This document shows, in pieces, positions 34,663-42,666 of a stretch of DNA of 64,000 nucleotides (position 1 is its first letter; every line of letters begins with the position of its first letter). The position numbers and the translations under genes are program-made. The stretch spans positions 310,001 to 374,000 of the forward strand of contig NZ_SEWG01000001.1 of the NCBI RefSeq assembly GCF_004168255.1, read 5' to 3'. Source of the stretch: Mucilaginibacter terrigena (GTDB lineage Bacteria; Bacteroidota; Bacteroidia; Sphingobacteriales; Sphingobacteriaceae). The notes under the pieces were generated by a model, which saw nothing but the letters and a program-made list of their open reading frames with translations, was not told the origin of the DNA and did no database searches.

Positions 34663-37139
34663 TAGATGACCCTGATGCTGTACCGCTTGCCCTTTTCCGT
34701 TTTAAAAGAATACAGGGTGCCAATTTTATTTAGCTTAACCAGCCTGTTACCATCATAAATTTTAATAGACGATACTGTGCGTAAACTACAGCTATTACCC
34801 AGCTTTGAATAGAGTGTAGCTTGTACCAGTTTATTGTTTTTCCATGCGATATTGACTTCAAAACCTCCGCGGGCGCAGACACCATCGATGCTACCTGCGC
34901 CAAATATTGAAGGCAAAGCAGGCAATAGTTCTATTTCGCCTTCGCGCGATTGGATGATCATCTCCGTCATCACCGCCGTGGCGCAGCCGTTACCGTTCAT
35001 GATCACATCACGGCCGTCAGAATTAAAAAAATTCGGATAAAGTCCGTAATTATTTACAGGCGAAGTGCTTAACGGACTCACATAACGCAGTTGTTCCTGC
35101 CATGTGGTCCAGGCGCTGTCCGCCTCGCCAAGGCGGGCCCAAGCCGCAGCTTTAAGCACAAAGCCCCAGGTACAGTTTGTTTTGGCGCGCAGGGCCAGGG
35201 CTTTTTTCGCGGCATTAGCTAAGCGCGGATTGTTATAAGGTGAGATCTCATTCCCCGGAAAAACAGGGTACATGTGCGTTAAGTGCCTGTGCGATGGATC
35301 TACCGGCTGCCATTCCTGTTCCCATTCCAGCAGTTGACCTTTTGAGCCTATTTTGTATGGAGGAAGTTTTTTTAATGCGGATATCAACCTGTTTTTAAAC
35401 GCGTTATCTACATTTAGTATAGTGGCAGTTTTAATGCAGTTGCTGAACAGTTCGCGCATCAGCGCGATATCACCGGTAGTGTTTACGCTCAACTCGGCAG
35501 TATCGCCTTTGGCGGTTATAAAAGTATTTTCGGGAGATGCCGATGGAGCAGAGGCCAGTTTACCATTTTTTCCCATCACCAACCAGCCAAGGCAAAACTC
35601 GGCTGCGCCCTTCATTACGGGCCATGCCTGTTTACGCAGGAATACCTTGTCGCCCGTAAACAGGTAGTGGTCGAACATATGCGCGCTTAACCAGGGGCCG
35701 CTCATGTTCCAGTTGGCCCAGTGCGGGTTGCCCTGGCCCCAATTGCCAACCGGGCCGGTTTGCCGCCATATATCGGTATTGTGGTGGGCGCACCAGCCGG
35801 GCAGGCCGTAATTTATCTCAGCTGTTTTGCGGCCGTTTTTAGATAAGTCTGTAATAAAATCCAAAAATGGCTGGTGCATTTCAGATAGCCCGTTTGTTTC
35901 GGCAGCGTAATAAAACATCTGCGCATCATGGTCTATACACCAGTTAGAGCTATACTCAGGCCTTACCCGGTCGTTCCAGATCCCTTTTAAATTAACCGGC
36001 AAGCCACCGGGGCGCGAGCCCGCAATAAGCACATAGCGCCCAAATTGAGCTATAGAAGCTACTATCTCGGGATCGGTGTATTCTTTCATCAACTTCAGCC
36101 GTTCAACGGTTGGACGCTGCTTATTCCTGCTTTCGCCGAGGTTTAAACTGATGCGGCGATAAATGGGCTGATAATCGTTGATATGCCTTTGCTTTAATTG
36201 GGCATAAGTTAGCTTGTTTGCCGCGGCTAAATACCTGCCTGCATCAATAGCCGGATCTTTCCCCTGCAGGCCCGGCGATTTATCAAAGCCGTTATAGCTG
36301 GTAGCCGCCGACAGGATGAAGGTAACCGCATCGGCGTTTTCTACAGTAACGCCATTTTCATCGATCTTAATTGTACCGCCTTCGTTTTTGATCAATAGGT
36401 CAAGCTGAAAATTCATGCCTTCGCCTTTTTCATCTTTGGCGTATTGTATGGCCTCTTTATCCTTTATTTTCCACAGGTAAACCGGCTCCACGTGCTGCGG
36501 GCATTTCCCTATAAGCATAATATGGTTGCTGCTGATAACCTTGATCTTAAAATGAAGCTTGCTGCTTAAACCGGCGGCAAATGATATGGAACCCGGTTTG
36601 TTTGCAGCGTGCCGCATTACCATAACCCTGTCGGGGAAGCTGGCGAAGGCTGTGCGGGTGTAGGTAATGTTATTGCTGGTGTATTGTACCTTACTTAACG
36701 CGCTATCCAAATCCAAACTGCGGGTATAATTAGCCGAGTCTTTTATGTTTTTGTAGCTGATGAACAGGTCGGCCATGGGGAGGTAAGATTCCGTGTAAGG
36801 CCCCTGCATTTTGCGGGCAATGCTATCGGCTTGCTTGTACCGGCCACTCAGCGCGGCTTTGCGGATTTGCGGCAGGTATTTTTTTGCATCGGGATTATTC
36901 CAGTTGCGCGGCGCACCCGACCATAGCGTTTGCTCGTTCAACTGGATATGTTCTATTTGTACCCTGCCATAAACCATGGCACCCATGCGGCCGTTACCAA
37001 TTGGCAACGCCTCGTTCCAGTTTATGGCGGGCTGCCTGTACCACATCACGCTGGCGTAACGGTGATCTACCGCTACGTTTTGCGCGAAGCTGCCAATGGA
37101 TAACACAATCCCCCAAAACAACAAAACAAGCCTTTTCAT
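34662..37139 (-). CDS. GH95-like glycosidase with altered catalytic residues
   Basis: An 825-residue secreted protein of GH95 (alpha-L-fucosidase/alpha-L-galactosidase family). The signal peptide ends GSFAQ; the N-terminal domain shows ALPIGNGRMGAMVYG, then LNEQTLWSGAPRNW. The acid Glu537 is kept in SPEN. In characterised GH95 enzymes a catalytic Asn-x-Asn pair works with an Asp in a later QIDGNFG motif; here the corresponding positions read Asp403-His-Asp405 (in WCIDHDAQM) and Asn715 (in VIMNGNG), an apparent reciprocal exchange. It may be active with a different base or have changed function. It begins 1 bp after the stop of GH172 paralogue two, so the two are translationally coupled. Confidence 0.85.
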   Translation of the reverse strand: MKRLVLLFWGIVLSIGSFAQNVAVDHRYASVMWYRQPAINWNEALPIGNGRMGAMVYGRVQIEHIQLNEQTLWSGAPRNWNNPDAKKYLPQIRKAALSGRYKQADSIARKMQGPYTESYLPMADLFISYKNIKDSANYTRSLDLDSALSKVQYTSNNITYTRTAFASFPDRVMVMRHAANKPGSISFAAGLSSKLHFKIKVISSNHIMLIGKCPQHVEPVYLWKIKDKEAIQYAKDEKGEGMNFQLDLLIKNEGGTIKIDENGVTVENADAVTFILSAATSYNGFDKSPGLQGKDPAIDAGRYLAAANKLTYAQLKQRHINDYQPIYRRISLNLGESRNKQRPTVERLKLMKEYTDPEIVASIAQFGRYVLIAGSRPGGLPVNLKGIWNDRVRPEYSSNWCIDHDAQMFYYAAETNGLSEMHQPFLDFITDLSKNGRKTAEINYGLPGWCAHHNTDIWRQTGPVGNWGQGNPHWANWNMSGPWLSAHMFDHYLFTGDKVFLRKQAWPVMKGAAEFCLGWLVMGKNGKLASAPSASPENTFITAKGDTAELSVNTTGDIALMRELFSNCIKTATILNVDNAFKNRLISALKKLPPYKIGSKGQLLEWEQEWQPVDPSHRHLTHMYPVFPGNEISPYNNPRLANAAKKALALRAKTNCTWGFVLKAAAWARLGEADSAWTTWQEQLRYVSPLSTSPVNNYGLYPNFFNSDGRDVIMNGNGCATAVMTEMIIQSREGEIELLPALPSIFGAGSIDGVCARGGFEVNIAWKNNKLVQATLYSKLGNSCSLRTVSSIKIYDGNRLVKLNKIGTLYSFKTEKGKRYSIRVI

Positions 37140-37140
37140 A

Positions 37141-38352
37141 TTACTTTGCAGCTTTTAAGTTAGAAGTACGTATAGCCAAAGGTTGCAGTGCGGGCAGGTT
37201 ATTTGAAGGCTTGTCCAGGTAAAAATAAGCTGTAGACGACCAATCATCACTGCGGTAATATAGTGCGAAGTTTTCGGTTACGCTTTTGTCATCGAACCCA
37301 ACACCGGTTTTATAAAGGTTGCGTGTTTGCCCCCGGCCGCTGTCAACAGATGTAGGTATCATGGGCGCGCCGTTCTTTTGCAGATCCATCACCTCCTTGC
37401 GGAACGAAGAGCCCATTTGCTGGATGGTCATGCGGCAATCGGTAGTAAAGTAAATAGGGTCGGGCACGTGGTAACGGTAAAAGCTCCATTGCTTGTTCTT
37501 GTCGTCGGCAATAAGGCATCCCGTAAAATTGTTCACAAACGTACTTTGCGACCAGGCATCACCAATGTAATCTTCAGTACCCGTGCCGGCAAGGGTAGGG
37601 TATTGTTTGTCGCCATCCAGGTACACTTTCACCTCGCCTTCGCCCCACCAGGTGGTGCCATATTTGGGGTTGGCGTTAATACCCGCGTTAACACCAAGCA
37701 AGCGCCCTTTGCCGGCAACCTTGGGCAGTAGCTCGTAATCTTTAGCTAAAACTGTAGCCGTATCGCGATGCCAGTAGGCATGGAAGTACAGGTTGTTTGG
37801 GTTCCAAACTTTGGTCAGTTGGTAATTTACATCGAAGAAGATGTTGCTCAATTCGCGCGTGCCATCATTCTTTATCCTGATGTGCGCGCCTTTTCTGAAA
37901 GGCATTGGTATTACACAATTAAAAGAACGCCCTTCGGGACTGGCAAAAAAGGTATTTTGAAATGTAGACATTTTGCCCAGGCCCATCCCAAAAAAATCGG
38001 CGAGAGGAACTGAAACGGCGGGTTTTGCCGCATTATCCCAATACATCTCTATCACCAGCGAGCGCAGCATTTGCGGCGAGCGGTCGTTGATGGTGATCCA
38101 AATGCGGTTGATGATGCCTTGTCCTTTGATATTTAGCAGGTCGACAGATTTACCTGCCGGCAGGTTAAGGTAAGGGCGGCCTTTGGCACCAAAGTTTTCC
38201 TTTGCGCCTCCGCCTTTTACGCCGTTGATATTTTCGGGGCTGCTCCAGCGCGAAACACTGTTGCTGTCAAACTCAAATAAGGCTTTGTTGCTTACCTGCG
38301 CCCGGCAGGTATTGCCTGCGGCTATAAGCAGTATGAGGTATAAAAAACGCAT
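37141..38352 (-). CDS. GH172-family (DUF2961) glycosidase, second paralogue
   Basis: A 403-residue secreted protein. The leader MRFLYLILLIAAGNTCRAQ looks like a type I signal peptide. The DUF2961 domain matches the first paralogue throughout (RWSSPENINGVKGGGAKEN; INRIWITINDRSPQMLRSL; acidic motifs GEGEVKVY and GTGTEDYIGDAW). Likely activity is on alpha-linked furanosides, as in other GH172. It is the first gene of a two-gene operon with GH95, under a tandem operator, whereas the first paralogue lies in a different transcription unit. Two diverged copies suggest two linkages in the same glycan. Confidence 0.87.
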   Translation of the reverse strand: MRFLYLILLIAAGNTCRAQVSNKALFEFDSNSVSRWSSPENINGVKGGGAKENFGAKGRPYLNLPAGKSVDLLNIKGQGIINRIWITINDRSPQMLRSLVIEMYWDNAAKPAVSVPLADFFGMGLGKMSTFQNTFFASPEGRSFNCVIPMPFRKGAHIRIKNDGTRELSNIFFDVNYQLTKVWNPNNLYFHAYWHRDTATVLAKDYELLPKVAGKGRLLGVNAGINANPKYGTTWWGEGEVKVYLDGDKQYPTLAGTGTEDYIGDAWSQSTFVNNFTGCLIADDKNKQWSFYRYHVPDPIYFTTDCRMTIQQMGSSFRKEVMDLQKNGAPMIPTSVDSGRGQTRNLYKTGVGFDDKSVTENFALYYRSDDWSSTAYFYLDKPSNNLPALQPLAIRTSNLKAAK

Positions 38353-38375
38353 GGCAGTAAATTATTATTGGTAGG

Positions 38376-38421
38376 GCAAACTATGCAAGTTAAACACTAT
38401 GTGTATACTGCACCGTGCTGA
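38376..38421 (-). promoter_or_regulatory. Tandem operator and promoter of GH172-GH95 operon
   Basis: On the minus strand TCAGCACGGT (38421-38412) and GCAGTATACA (38411-38402) abut. A -7-like TAGTTTGC (38383-38376) starts 19 bp further, and the gene begins at 38352. Confidence 0.55.
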
Positions 38422-38558
38422 CCAATTGTATTAAAAACGAGAAATAACAAATGCCGCATAAGGTAATGCCGCTTTCAATTATAGCGTAAATAATATATTT
38501 TTTATGTTAATTGAACGTTAATAATACGTACATTTAATGTAACCAAATTGTTAAGCCC

Positions 38559-39758
38559 ATGCGCGCGCTTTCCTGCTTTTTGCTTACACTGTGTTTTGCA
38601 GTGTTTTTTACTGCCGTAAAAGGGCAGGGGCAACAGGTACGCGTTGATTTTTATAAAGACCCGTTTATAGTTACAGCCGATAGATCTGTTTCGGTAGATA
38701 TTCCGCAGCAGTTTACCGCTGCCGATTTAAAAAAAGGGTACGCGGCTATCAATGCCTCTAATTACCAGCCCATCATCGATTCGCTTTTGGGTTATAAACA
38801 GGAACACCAACTGAACGATTGGCTGTATTATCAGCTTATCCGCAGGGTGGCGCAGCAACTAAGCCCAAAAGAAACCAACTACGCCAGGTACACTTTTTAT
38901 AAGTGGTTTATGCTGAACAAATCGGGGTACGACGCGCGACTGGCGCTTACCAACAATAAGGTGATATTTTATGTTTACAACAACGAGGATATAAGGGATA
39001 TACCTTATTTTATGATTGATGGCAAACAGTTTGTTTGCCTGAATATCCACGATTATGCCAATACCAACCTTAACGATGACCCGCCAATACCGGTAAATAT
39101 CCCCATCGCGGCAGCCACAAAAGCATTTTCGTATAAGGTTACCCTGATGCCCGATTTTATGCCCGGGCACGATATAGAAAAGCAAATGTCGTTTGAGTAC
39201 GACCATAAAACATATTCCTTTAAGGTAAAGCTGAACACCGACCAGCAGCAGGCGTTTAACAATTACCCCGGTGTTAGTTTTGAAACGTATTTTAATATCC
39301 CGCTAAGCAAGGAAACTTACGGTTCGCTTATCCCGCTGTTAAAAAAGAACATGAAAGGGATGGATGAAAAAAAAGGAGTGGATTACCTGATGCGCTTTAC
39401 CCGCTATGCCTTCCTGTACGAGAATGATAATGACAATTTCGGCAAGGAGAAACGCCTTTCACCGGGCGAAACATTAGCCTCAAACTACAGCGATTGCGAT
39501 GACCGTGCCGCCCTTTTCTTTTATCTTGTTAAAGAGATCTATAACCTGCCCATGATAGCCATGCTATATCCAACTCACATTACCATGGCAGTTGAGTTTA
39601 GCAAGCCAGTGGGCGACCCTATTGTGTATAAAGGGAAAACCTATTCGGTATGCGAGCCAACCCCGCAGCTGGAAAACTTGCCTATCGGGCAAATGTCGGC
39701 CAAACTAAAAAGTACGCCTTACCATGTGGTGTATGCATATGAGCCGATGAGTAAATAA
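38559..39758 (+). CDS. Secreted transglutaminase-like protein
   Basis: A 399-residue protein of no firmly recognised family. A signal peptide (MRALSCFLLTLCFAVFFTAVKGQ) is followed by about 250 residues of uncharacterised mixed structure. The C-terminal part carries a papain/transglutaminase-like triad: Cys313 in YSDCDDRAALFF, His340 in YPTHITMAVEF and Glu366 in VCEPT. Such domains may be proteases, amidases or non-catalytic. It stands alone, with GH172-GH95 divergent on the left and a repeat element on the right. Its link to glycan use is unknown. Confidence 0.75.
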   Translation: MRALSCFLLTLCFAVFFTAVKGQGQQVRVDFYKDPFIVTADRSVSVDIPQQFTAADLKKGYAAINASNYQPIIDSLLGYKQEHQLNDWLYYQLIRRVAQQLSPKETNYARYTFYKWFMLNKSGYDARLALTNNKVIFYVYNNEDIRDIPYFMIDGKQFVCLNIHDYANTNLNDDPPIPVNIPIAAATKAFSYKVTLMPDFMPGHDIEKQMSFEYDHKTYSFKVKLNTDQQQAFNNYPGVSFETYFNIPLSKETYGSLIPLLKKNMKGMDEKKGVDYLMRFTRYAFLYENDNDNFGKEKRLSPGETLASNYSDCDDRAALFFYLVKEIYNLPMIAMLYPTHITMAVEFSKPVGDPIVYKGKTYSVCEPTPQLENLPIGQMSAKLKSTPYHVVYAYEPMSK

Positions 39759-39777
39759 CTCCATATCGAACAAGAAT

Positions 39778-39906
39778 CATTGCCGTTGACTTTAGTCAAC
39801 GGTAGAAGTAGCAAGAAGAATGGCTTTAGCCTAAATATAAACTTTAGCTTTGGCTAAAGCCCTTGAGTTTTTATTATTAATCCGTTGACTAAAGTCAACG
39901 GCAATG
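39778..39906. repeat. Nested inverted-repeat (REP/MITE-like) element
   Basis: Terminal arms 39778-39802 and 39882-39906 are perfect 25-bp inverted repeats, and each arm is itself a 9+2+9 palindrome (CCGTTGACT/AGTCAACGG). Inside, GGCTTTAGCC (39822-39831) and GGCTAAAGCC (39852-39861) form another inverted pair. It sits between two convergent genes. There is no coding capacity. REP-like elements of this kind with TTGACTAAAGTCAA cores are known in Bacteroidota genomes. Confidence 0.85.
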
Positions 39907-39916
39907 AGTAAGTGAT

Positions 39917-40849
39917 CTACATAAAATTATCACTTTCCCTGTAAGCCTCAATAACACGTAACTCGCCTTCTTTGCCGGGGCGCGAATTACCATGCTCCAT
40001 ACCTAAAACGCCTTTGTAGCCCTTCTCGTGCAAAAATTTGAAGATGTTTTTATAGTTTACTTCGCCGGTTGTAGGCTCGTTACGGCCGGGGTTATCACCT
40101 ATCTGGAAGTAAGCGATCTCGTCCCAGGTAAGTTTAATGTTGTTGATCATGTTGCCTTCGTTTTTCTGCATATGATACATATCGTACAGGATCTTACAGC
40201 TTGGGCTGTTTACACCCTTACATATCAAATACGTTTGTGCCGATGTGCGCAGGTATAGGTCGGGTGTGTCGCTAAGGGGCTCCAGCACCATTACAATGCC
40301 ATGCGGCTCAAGTATCTCGGCACCCTTGCGCAGGGCGGTTATTACATTAGCGTTTTGAATATCCAGCGGAAGGTTTCGTGCAAAATCGCCGGGCACTACA
40401 GTGGCCAGCTTACCGCCGCAGCGTTTTGAAACCTCGACCGCCTGGCGGCAGCCTTTTAAAAATATATCAATGTATTCCTGTTTTCCTGCTGCCAGGGTAT
40501 TGGCCCCATTACCGCCCTTATCAAGCACAAACACGCCCATAGCCATACCCAGCTTAGCCAGCAGGTTGCCAATTTTTTCCTGCTCGGCAGGGCTGCGGCT
40601 GCTCATACCATTATCTTCAATACTGCGAAAGCCCTGATCGTACATAAACCTGATCTGGTCCAGAAAATCAGCCCCTGCCGAATTTTTGAACATGCCATCG
40701 TGCGGGGCGTAGTTCATGGTAAAAGGTTTGCCGGGGGCAACTGCCGTGTTGGTATTACAGCTTGTGGTTGCGCTTGCTAAAACCGCGTTACCGGCTAAAA
40801 TTGAACCCGCCGCTAAGGCGCTGTTTTTTAAAAAATTGCTTCTGTTCAT
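39917..40849 (-). CDS. Sugar phosphate isomerase/epimerase-like TIM barrel, exported
   Basis: A 310-residue protein. The ATG at 40849 gives an N-terminus MNRSNFLKNSALAAGSILAG resembling a Tat-type leader but with only one of the two arginines. The rest is an AP-endonuclease-2/xylose-isomerase-like barrel of the hydroxypyruvate isomerase type, with metal-site candidates in VLEPLSDTPD, ILYDMYHMQKNEG and GVLGMEHGNSRPG. Exported members of this family are common near Bacteroidota PULs but their reactions are mostly unknown. A single, weaker 10-bp element lies upstream. The gene ends 10 bp from the inverted-repeat element. Confidence 0.82.
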   Translation of the reverse strand: MNRSNFLKNSALAAGSILAGNAVLASATTSCNTNTAVAPGKPFTMNYAPHDGMFKNSAGADFLDQIRFMYDQGFRSIEDNGMSSRSPAEQEKIGNLLAKLGMAMGVFVLDKGGNGANTLAAGKQEYIDIFLKGCRQAVEVSKRCGGKLATVVPGDFARNLPLDIQNANVITALRKGAEILEPHGIVMVLEPLSDTPDLYLRTSAQTYLICKGVNSPSCKILYDMYHMQKNEGNMINNIKLTWDEIAYFQIGDNPGRNEPTTGEVNYKNIFKFLHEKGYKGVLGMEHGNSRPGKEGELRVIEAYRESDNFM

Positions 40850-40918
40850 GGTAAAGGGCTTACAATTGATAATTGGGTAATGCGCCTGTAATATCACATT
40901 TTTTATGATAATTACTAT

Positions 40919-40928
40919 GCCGTACTGT
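40919..40928 (-). promoter_or_regulatory. Single 10-bp operator-like element before epimerase
   Basis: ACAGTACGGC on the minus strand, 70 bp before the start codon. No clear second unit or -7 box at the usual spacing was found, so this is a weak member of the set. Confidence 0.3.
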
Positions 40929-40954
40929 TATTTATTGAAAGAGAATGTTATTCG

Positions 40955-42496
40955 TCAACCCTTTTTCACGGCGCTGTTCCTGATAAACATTACAGACATT
41001 ATTGCACCTAAAAAGGCCAAACCTGCCGATATACGCATGATATTGGCATAGGCAGCTATAAAGCTTTCCTTATATGCTTTTGCTATCGTGGCCTTATCCT
41101 GTTCATTAAATACTTCCGGCGCTTTCGCGTTACCTAAATTAACAGCTTGTTTAATTACCAGCTGTTTTTGTTTATCATTCAGTTTCACGTTTTTGATCTC
41201 GCCCTGTAGCGCACCCGAAAAGAACAATACCGCTAAAGCGCCTAATATCGCGTTAGCAAAAACATTGGCTATACGGGTAAGCGCATTGTTTACGCCCGAT
41301 GCCGTGCCCGAAAAGTGGTCGCTTACTGAACTCATCACCGCCGCCGTAAGCGGGGCAACCGTAAACGACATACCCAAACCAAACACCAGTATCCCCGGGA
41401 AAAAGGTTGTCCAGTACGCCGCAGGCCCGGCGGTTTGTTTTACAAAGGATAATATCAGCAGGCCTGCGCCAGCACAAGCCGGCCCGACTATGAGGAATAG
41501 CCTCGGCCCGTGTTTATCGGCCAATGCGCCTGCAAAACGCGCGATAACGATCATCAAAACCGTAAATGGCAAAAATGTTAAACCCGATTGCAGCTGGCTA
41601 TAACCCTGTACCTGTACCATGTTTAACCCTAAGAACAGCATGCCCGCACCTAAGCCGGCATACAGGAAAAAGGTAAGCAGGTTAGCCCCGCTAAAGGTTA
41701 TGTTTGTAAAAAGCTGCAAGGGCATCATAGGGTGCCTGCCCTTTTTTTCGATAATTATAAACGCCAGCAGTAATAATAACCCACCGCCCAGCGATGCATA
41801 CACCTGCCAGTTATTTAAACCAACGGCAGGGATGCGCAAAAAGCCGAAAGTAACAGCCGCTAAGCCAAGGGCAATGGCAACTGCGCCCGCAATATCAAGC
41901 CCTTGCTTGCTATTTTCATCACGAATTTCTTTTACCTGTTTGGCAAGTATGATAAGGGCCACAATACCGATGGGGATATTGATAAAAAAGATATACCTCC
42001 AAAGCCCCGCATCACCAAAAGCGCCACCCAACACAGGGCCACCCATGGTAACTACCGTGGTAAATGCGCTCCAGGTGCCAATAGCCTTGCCGCGTTCGTT
42101 TGGGTTGATAGACGAGGAGATAAGCGATAAACTACCCGGTATCATCAAGGCACCGCCAATGCCCTGCAACATCCGGAATACAATAAGCAGGGTAACACCC
42201 GGCGCAAAACCACAAGCTGCCGAACCCAGGATGAAAAGAAAAATACCGGCCATAAAAACCTTTTTACGGCCAAGCTTATCGCCAAGCGAGCCGCCGATAA
42301 GTATCAGCGCGGTCAGCATCAGCAGATAAGCGTTTAATATCCAAAAAAGATCTGTGCCGCTGGCGTTAAGGCTTTTCTGCAGCGATGGTAGTACAACATT
42401 TAGGGCTGTGGCATCGATAAAAGCCATAGCCGATGCCATGATGGTTGATACCATAATCCATTTGCCGGCTTTACTGCCCAATGCAACTGTTGCCAT
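40955..42496 (-). CDS. MFS multidrug-type transporter (DHA2/EmrB-QacA family)
   Basis: A 513-residue inner membrane protein with about 14 predicted membrane helices. Family motifs seen are FIDATALNVVLPSLQ in helix 1, GGSLGDKLGRKKVF (motif A), and MGGPVLGGAFGD (motif C). Members are proton antiporters exporting drugs or metabolites. It is transcribed toward the epimerase gene but separated by 105 bp. A sugar or oligosaccharide role cannot be excluded, but drug export is the family default. It forms the right border of locus B. Confidence 0.9.
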   Translation of the reverse strand: MATVALGSKAGKWIMVSTIMASAMAFIDATALNVVLPSLQKSLNASGTDLFWILNAYLLMLTALILIGGSLGDKLGRKKVFMAGIFLFILGSAACGFAPGVTLLIVFRMLQGIGGALMIPGSLSLISSSINPNERGKAIGTWSAFTTVVTMGGPVLGGAFGDAGLWRYIFFINIPIGIVALIILAKQVKEIRDENSKQGLDIAGAVAIALGLAAVTFGFLRIPAVGLNNWQVYASLGGGLLLLLAFIIIEKKGRHPMMPLQLFTNITFSGANLLTFFLYAGLGAGMLFLGLNMVQVQGYSQLQSGLTFLPFTVLMIVIARFAGALADKHGPRLFLIVGPACAGAGLLILSFVKQTAGPAAYWTTFFPGILVFGLGMSFTVAPLTAAVMSSVSDHFSGTASGVNNALTRIANVFANAILGALAVLFFSGALQGEIKNVKLNDKQKQLVIKQAVNLGNAKAPEVFNEQDKATIAKAYKESFIAAYANIMRISAGLAFLGAIMSVMFIRNSAVKKG

Positions 42497-42666
42497 AATA
42501 AAGGGTTTTAAGTAAACCTACTAAAAACGACCGTCTAAAACTATTGTTGGCACGCTGCATGATAAATTTTACCACTTAGTGTATCGAAATTTAAGCAGCT
42601 ATTTGTTATTTGAAAAATACTTTGTAATTATGCCTTACCAATACACAATTATCTACCGTCCATTTT

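Noticed and set aside
41088..42329. Long open frames opposite the MFS transporter gene
   Set aside because: They have low-complexity Pro/Ala/Lys-rich translations typical of antisense shadows, with no family motifs or proper starts.
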